Assembly: GCA_011033025.1 (NCBI GenBank)
Contig: WFMF01000520.1
Span: 1-64,000, forward strand
Length of the DNA: 64,000 nt
Origin: Beroe forskalii
Taxonomy: Eukaryota; Ctenophora; Nuda; Beroida; Beroidae
Direction of reading: 5' to 3'
Below are positions 41,501 to 50,500 of the stretch, piece by piece. The notes under the pieces are model-generated. The model was not told the origin of the DNA, did not search any database, and worked only from the letters and a program-made list of their open reading frames with translations. Numbering within the stretch: the first letter of the stretch is position 1; every line of letters starts with the position of its first letter. Position numbers and translations under genes: made by a program.

Positions 41501-44500
41501 GACCTAACTGAACAGTTAAACATTGGAGAAGCTTATCTGTACAGCTCTACAGTTGACGGGTGTACTTTTTAATTATTGTCAGGTGCCTAGCAATATAGAC
41601 AGCAGGAACAGACTGACAGATGGACAGTGAGTCTGTATATCTGCATGTCAGTATTAATGGGCGTTACAGATATGTAGATATACAGATGAAAAGATACAGG
41701 TAGACATACAAACAGGTAGATAGAAGATAGATGTAGGTCCTGACTCCTGGGAGGAAAACAGAAAATCAAGCATGCACAACATAATACAGCTGGTGAGGGG
41801 GTCAAGATACTGACATGATAAAACCACGATAGAAACCTTATAAACTTCAGTGTGTCTGTGTCTCACCATTATTGAAGTTTTCGCACGATGTCGTTCTGTC
41901 TTTGAGAAATGCGTTCTGTCCTTTTGACTCAATCGTACTGTCTGAAACAAAACAAAAGGTTGACAATAATTTCAGTAGAAGGCATTTGCTACGCTCTTTA
42001 ATTATCATGAGCTTTCAAAGGTCCCCAAATCAGTCAAACGGCTAAACGGGAATAAAGTTCGTTTATGATAAGTCAAGTTAATTATCTCTATGCGTAAGCC
42101 TTGTGCAAAGTTCATTTGACGACTGACACATCTTTAAAGTGAGAAACGTCTGGACTTCAATCTGAAGCTGAAATGAAGAGAGTAGGGGTATGTGATGCTC
42201 GGTTCTGCGTGTGTGATGCTGAGTTGACAGAGTGTGAGTTGACAGGATTATAAAGTCACTGACAGGATGTAAAATGTCAGGTTATATAATGTCGGGTAAA
42301 GCTGAACAACATGAATAGCTTAGTCTGAATATTATGTAAATAGCTGTCAGAGTAGCTGACAGTTTATCCAATTTATTATGTCAGGAGTAGTTGTTATGTA
42401 CGCTATAACTTGTATGGGTACACATCCAGCGTTTACACACGTTTAAAAGAGTACACTCCCAGTGCCAGTGCGTCTTGTACAGTACATGCTAGAAGGTATG
42501 GGTGCAGGGCGCTGTGACTGGTGCTGTGACTGGTGTGCAAATTTTGTACATTTTGCACTCCGCGATCAGCAAATATCTACTGGCAGCACAGTTTTCGCTG
42601 AAATCAGACATACCTGAGGTAGCCGAATATATCAAGAGTTTTCATTGTTGAAACTAGTGGGAGGTGACCAGCAGAATTAATCAACACTTACCTAATGTTC
42701 TAATGTGCATCTTGACAAATGTAAGTGGTAGACTGATAAGGCTGCACAATGACTTCATCGATGTGCATCAAAAACAAGGGAGAGGTCGACTGCTAATTAG
42801 CATCAAGAAACAGGGACTTATCAATTCTTCATGTATTATGTTTCCATTAGTAACTTAGGGGGATTTAATAAATAAGGGGGCTCTGGCCCTTATCAAGGCT
42901 GGTAACCAACTATCACAAATTTTATAATAAAAGAATAAACTGTTTGTCGGTGTAATATGGTTATAGCAGAAAATCACCTTCACCAGACAAGTGTAAAACA
43001 CTACAAGGGTACTACACTACAAGGGTACTACAATCAATCTGCCACAAACTCTTAGCGCTAAATCGGGGATTGATTAAGGCGTAGTAGGTACTGCCTTACT
43101 GTGTTGGTATGTGAACTATGTATAATGTATATTGGTAGAGCTATGATCAATATCCTGTTCAGCCTTGCCCATTAGACTACTCAGGTTCAGACTTCAAATT
43201 CTCGTAAAATTTTACAACTGAGTAAGGACATCCATTACTTTTCTTAATAATTCATCATTATAACCCACGGTATAGTCTATTGGTATTCCGATAGAGTGGC
43301 ATACATTCTAAAATATCAGGATCTGGTTTACTTGTTACAGTTAGCATGATGCATGATCTACTGCATACATTATCACCTGAACTGTCATAAATGGGTTTAC
43401 AGAAGTAGATACTCTACTGATAAAGGACGATTTTGAAGAAAAGAAGAAAAAGCAAAGAAAACTCTACTATGTGATGGTTTGCAGTGTGGATTGAGTGAGC
43501 TGCTAACTCATCAGCACTTCAAAAAGTAAGAATCTTGGTACAATGATGTCCACTACTATGTCTCACCTCCATTCTGGATGACATTATCCTCTGAATCAGA
43601 GATGATCCTCATTTCTTCTTCCTCCACTTTGGGATGTATACTACTCGCACAGGTTAACACACGGCGCTATACGAGTTGAAAACGTATACAATAAACAATG
43701 TAGGTAATAATACAAAAAATAAAATACATTTATCAGCGTATTTCTAAAAAATGAACAACGGCTTTCAACTTCAAGATAATCGTTATAATTTCAGGATTTA
43801 GAATAATCTGATACATATTCTAATTGACATGCTAGCAATGACACTGGCACTCATACAAGCCCTTTGTGAGTGTTTTCAACAAATTTCAAGTCACAAAGTC
43901 CAACGATAGAATCTGAGGTAAGCACCACTAATGACTAAGGATTCTGGATTGATATGATAAAAATTAAAGCATATAAGGCATATTCATCACGGTTTAATGA
44001 TTCTGGACAAATTAAATGCAAAGCACTCTACGCAATTACTACAAATCGAATGCTAGCGTGGCGGACACTGAACATCTATCATAATCGATGTCTGATTAAA
44101 ACGGTACCAATAATATAGAGCAGAAAACAGTGTCCACGATGAGAGTTGAACATTATCTTTTCACAACGTTGAACCATGATAATGACGTCACCCATCTTAA
44201 TCCCCCCGTAGGTTATTCGTATATACGTTTATAGGACCGTGTATTGTAGGTATATTGGAGATGACTGAAGTACTATGGACAATATAATGATATTCGTCAA
44301 GCAATACCATTCTGTCTCTTTACTGATGGACAGCAGGCTGACTGATACCAGCAGACCGTATACTAGTAAAATAAGAATAGATTTACTAGAATTCAAGAGT
44401 TGTTCATATACGTATGGATGACTGTTATGATTCTAGAAAATCAACAAATTAAGTACCTATTGGCTATCTAGCATTGCATTCTGAACATAGGATTGAATAC

Positions 44501-47500
44501 GAGGAGCAAAATACGCACGTAATTATTTTCAAGGCAATGTCGAGTGGCATCAACTTGTAATCGCCGATTAATAAGCGGTTACATGTCGAAGTGGTGACCG
44601 TATACCGCAACTTACATGGTCGAGGCGACAGCCGAGACTGTGTAAGGTGGATAATGGACGAGGCGTGCCGAGTTCATTATCGAAGGTATACGGTCACAGC
44701 TGAGATCATGGAACCGGATTATACCCCGACTTTTCTATGACCAAACAACATTATTTCTTCCTACTCGGGTCTGACGACCCTCGTCCGGATTCAACGCTTA
44801 AGTAGATTTTTGAGTGCTCCTTTATAAAATCATATTTCATTTTCAGCTTTTTTGCACTGTAATTCAATGGAGACCGTATAACCAAACTTATACGGTCGCC
44901 AAAACAAGCTTGGGAGGGGTATAAGTAATCATCTCAGTAACGTTTATCACCTATTGCTCCTTCATAAAACAAAGAGTTATTCTTGTCTTTTTGAATAGAA
45001 CCTACAAGAACGGCATCAAGGCTGGTCAGTAATTGATCAGAAGATAATAAGACCTTGAGGTCCGATAGAACAAATAACAACCTATTTTAGAAGTACAAGT
45101 TGAAATCATATGTATTAATCATAGAGAAATAACGTGGTAGTCGGGAAAAGGATCGCACCACACAAAGCACCAAAGAATACTGGATTTCAGGAAATGCAGC
45201 TGGTAGGAATTAATTTACACATCACATGACCAACTCAAACTAAGATTTGGAGTGCACAAAAAGAGCGGTGATGTAATGGGAATTAAGGTAGTCATAGTCC
45301 TAGTACCAACTGGTGATAGTGACATCATACAACTCTAACATCAAGTGATACTGATGACGGCATCGCCCAGCATGGGAAGCACAAAGTGAGGAGTACTGGG
45401 GATGTTAAATCATGATTCAGAAGGGATGACATAGGGTTGTCACATACCGACCCTGCGTGTTGAGCTATTGAGATGCTGTGAAATCTTTGAAGGCACGAAC
45501 CCGAATTAAGTGTGACAGTGACACAATATATGCTGTGTCGAGAAATCAAGAAGTTCAAAGCCAAAAGGATCGGAAAGGAACAAGGACAAGAAGTTTTGGG
45601 GCAGTGAATCTCAAATATTTTTCACTTGTGTTCTTGAAAATACGTGACAAATGAACAAAAACTGACTCGTTTATGAAATCCGGCCACTTTTGTGAGCGAA
45701 GTAAACCTAAACCTCACAGATCTGCCTCATGCTCTCATCACTCATGGAGCTCATTGACCGGGACGGATTGAAGTCTGATTGAATGTCAGGTGTTGAATAC
45801 GTCGTAAAATATGCCAGAATTTCATTAAAAATATGATCCAGATTTAAACCTCTTTTCTCCACTTCTTTACCTGTTGACACATTCCCAAACCACTTCAATG
45901 AATCCACCATGAAAGCGAATATAATATGTGTGGCGCACGAACCATATCCCAACCACCTGACCACATGTCACGTGACAAATTATCACGTGACTCCTAACCA
46001 GTCACGTGACAACGAGCTGTCTGCATGTAGTGTAAACACAGAGAGACACACTGAGGAGAATAATAAGAGGAGAGTGAAGGGTGGGATAGTGTAAGGGTGA
46101 TATATGAGAGTCATATGAAAAAGGAATATAAGATGCTGATGTGACGTCATTATCAGGTCTTTGCACGGCATATCAATGACGTAATGCCACCTAGAGCTCT
46201 CCTGAGCAACTACAGCTCCTTTCTATCATATAATACCCAGCATATATCAGTATATCGCAGGTGGTAGCGAAGGTAACCTGATACAAGCTGGCAGATGGAG
46301 TAGACGAGTTTAACAAGCTAACAGATCACGTGACCGAATCACGTGATCTCAGCCAGGTCACGTGATCAGGCATAATTCACTGTCCTAACAACTCCAGGAA
46401 TTTCACTACAACACTCACTACCGACATGTTGTGCCCAGAGTAATTTACATCATCAATTCATTGCTTAAAAGCATGATAATTAAATCACTGCCAAGTGGCT
46501 ATATATTCCTCTGGATCTCTTCATTGCAACAGCTTCAGTACCGGTTACGGGGTTACCGAGTTCATAACATAGGTAGAGTTAGCGACAAGTTGCCTAGTGT
46601 ATAACATAGCTAGAGTTAGCTACAAGTTACCTAGTTTATACTTCATAACATAGCTAGATAGCTAGATGTATTGACACCGGAGCATCAAAACGCCTTGACA
46701 CTGACCAATAAGAGCGGTATTATTGAGAGAAGGAGAGAAAGTGGGAGGAGCTGGAAGAGGAGAAGAGTTCAGGAGTAGAGGAGTCAAGAAAGGAAAAGAG
46801 TTGAGAGAGGATGAGGGTTTGAGAGGGGAGCGGGAGGAGTTGGGGAAAGAGGGGAGTAGAGGGGAGAAGAAAGGATTAGAGAGTAGTAGAGGAGGAAGGT
46901 TTGCAGGAACCAGGGGTTTACAGGGAGAGCGGGGGTGAGTGTGGTTGTTTAACTTATGTGTCATCAGTAATCAGTTTAGTGTTTTAAGAAGCGATCATGG
47001 AAGGGAGGGTGAGAATGGAGTTAAACGAAAAGTGAAGAGTGAAGCTCCAATAAAAATACAGTGAATTGTGTTCGGTTTTCATCGTACACCGTGAATTAAT
47101 GATGAATAAACGGCGACAGAGGGCAGCACTTTTAAAGAGCTCATGCTCATGAAATGAAGGCCATTCTCGACATAGGACAGAATTTAAAAGTTCATACACA
47201 CGCCAGCACCCGGCATTTTCAGGTTAACTCTCGAGAAACTGTGGAAAAACCATCAATAAACTGTCATAGGTATACAAAACTATGATAGGACAGAAGTTAA
47301 AAACTCATATGCAGCATTTTCAGGCCGATTCTCTTGCTCTAAACTTTGGCTAAATCGAAATACCATGGACCAAATGTAATTTCATCCATGATACCAATAT
47401 TATGTCAGTTTTCTAAAGAACATCTCTCCCCTCAAAGTTTCTTTCTTCAAAAAGGAAAGCCTAGCTTTGTAGAGCATAAGTATCTCAACGCTAACGCTCC

Positions 47501-50500
47501 CTAATAACACACATCTCACAGTTCACACTGGTGAGTGTGAACTCTCACAGTAGTAGGAGCTGTCAGCAGGGAGAGAGAAAACAAATCACGGTGTGTGGGC
47601 AGCGCAATCTTAGGAGATAAAATCAGAGGGATTCGAGATTTGAAATATATTTTCATCTTACGATCTTATATTATGAGCAATGATAAATACCAAAAAAGGT
47701 AAAGATATGTTGCGAGATATTGGCTGAACTCACGATATGAAGCGCAACATTGGAAGAGAAGTAGAAGGTACAAACACAGACAATAGTTCTGTTCCAGGAG
47801 AAAGTATTTTATATTTTCTGCAACAGTGATAATTGCTACCAAATATGCAGTGTGCTTCTTCGTATAACAACACTAGACTATAATTACAGGAGTTCGGAAA
47901 ATACGCCAGTAAAAATAGATGTGTTTTAAAGTCAAGAATATTCCGTTTTCCCTATATTTTAGCTCATGGAAAATCAAACAGTAATACTTGAATATAACCT
48001 GAGCTCTTCCTGGAGCTTGTAAAAGGCAAGAGAGAAGCACACAATCTATCGAGATGAGGAGCATACAGCTCCTGTAACAGTGTAATAGTATATGATAAAG
48101 GCGGTACTATATAAAATCACTGCAACTGGCAAAGAAATCACGAAGCACAGGTACCCTCATCATGTTTGACAATGAGTGTAACAACAGAGAAGCAGAGAGA
48201 GACTCACAAGGTAGTAATATATGCAAATTTTAAAGGAGTAATAATTACAGCAAAGGAACATATGATATTCAGTAATAACCCTCCTCCCCCCCTCACAGTG
48301 GGCGACAGATAACTCAAAGTGAAATTCATTATATTTTATCTCGTACATCTGTGTGATATGCGATACTGTCGCTAGTTTAGCGAATGATGTAAGGGGAATC
48401 GTAGATAATATATAATCCTCAAAATCCCTCCGTGACAGCTCACATGGTGTGTCATCTTATATTATAGCGAAAAATTATAATGTCACCAATTTATATATTG
48501 GGAAATGTCAGTGGCAAAAACCTTATGAGTTCCTGGGAAAACATTTTCCAGCTCAAACGCAAGGAAGTATTTTACATCACAGTTCATGACTCTGTTTAAA
48601 ACCATTATAGCATCATGAAGCTTTGACAGATTGATCACTGGCTCAGCAAGGGATGCATTGAAGCATGTTCATTGTGGAAAACTAAAGCATGTTTTATAGT
48701 TTCAGCCATTTGAAATGTTTAACCAGGCATAATGGACATTCAGAGGCTATTTTTTATTTTAATTTGGTCATGTTATTTAATAGAAAGAATGGAACAAGTT
48801 ATTGGGTACAGGGCGTGATTATAATCAACTCAATTGAATATTTTATGCTGCTAACACCATGGGTTCGTCTTAAAACTGAAATTGTGAAGTAAAGATAAGG
48901 AACTAATTTGATTGAACAGTATTGCAAAAAACTAATTGGAACATTAACTCAAAAAACGGAAGAAGTGTGAAGTTACCGTGGAAGTTGTTTCTTAATTCTG
49001 ATAAGGAATACAGGTATTCCGCCCCGTTAATTTATGTACATATTTGCATATTAAATCTTAAACTCTTAAAGCATTAATGATAATAATATTCTAAATTCAA
49101 TCACTTCGATTTTAAATTTCAGCTTCGTTATTAGGTCATCTTGCTAGTCACTAGTCTACGTAGGAGGTATATTATTTTATATTCCATTAAAACAATACAA
49201 AACGGAATGTATATTAAGCTTATGTGGCAGCAGGTGAGTAATGTAATATTAAAATCCCCCGTAATCCTAAGCCTACCTTAGATGTACAATAAAACTGTTG
49301 AGGGTCAGATGGAACTTGGAAGCCTTTATTGATACAAATATACAAAACTAGCAAGTAAGATGACTTGCTTTATTCTAGTACCTATCAGAGTATCCGTATT
49401 TTCTTCGGAAACCCTTCAAACTGCAAGCAATAAGATTCTGTTTTCATCAATTTTCTGTCAAGCCTTATCTTAGTACTTCACATTTTTTCCCAAAACCAAA
49501 AAAGATTTGGTTGTGATGGTCCGCGGCGGTTTTAAGGCGTTCTTTACTGTAAAACCCATGATATGAGAAAGAACGTGACGGTTAAAACTGCCGCAACGGC
49601 ACTTTTTCGAAGCATTAGTTTCGTGAATACTGTACACGTTTTGAAGTGACGTTGCAGCAGTTTTAACCGTCGCGTTCTTTCTCATATCATGGGTTTTACA
49701 GTAAAGAACGCCTTAAAACCGCCGCGGACCATCACAACCAAATCTTTTTTGGTTTTGGGAAAAAATATCACCCTTTTTCTGTGCCCATATATCGAAATTT
49801 GGCGTCGAATCGCGCGTTACCTAGCAATACTGATGACGTCACAATTACGTCATAGAATTAGATAAGCTATCTAAGACCTATTCATTAACACAGTTGGGAC
49901 TATGACCGACAACATATCCAAAGATGAAGTACTGGGATGGTCCCGTTTTCTCTCCACAAGCTTCACAAATTTTGCGATTTTTTGCGATTTTTTCGTGTCA
50001 AAGTGTTTCAAACAATTGCAAATATCTCAATGATGCCGTAGAGCCCAGAACTTTTCGACCACATTTTTGAAAAGTACATTAAATTTCCTTTCTACGCTAG
50101 GAGAAGCATTTTTTCCTAACTCGAAAGCTTCATTCCGAAAAATTGCGTTGAAAAACGCCTATTTTTGGGAAATCGAAATGTGAAATTCTTGGTTTTGTGA
50201 CGTCATTATGACGTCATTATCATGACGTAAAATAGTTTTTAAGGTCACTAACTGCAAGTTCTATCTTTCTACTTTCCAACGCTGGGTCGATGAACTCTGT
50301 ATCTTTTATGGTTCTCAAGATATAGCCGTTTAAAAAGGGTATACATCTTGCATTAAAAAGTCTCTATTATATATGTATATCTATCTGTATATATATGGTC
50401 GTAACCCAATTTAACAAGAACACCCTCGATTTTGGCAATATTCAAGTTGTAATAACTCGGCCATTTTTAATCCAATCGATCTGAAATTTTGACAGTTGCA

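Noticed and set aside
45713-45964. Separate small gene encoding 85 residues
   Set aside because: The part 45713-45774 in the right frame is DIP2 exon 4, which is the only way to keep exons 3 and 5 in phase; the rest has no support.
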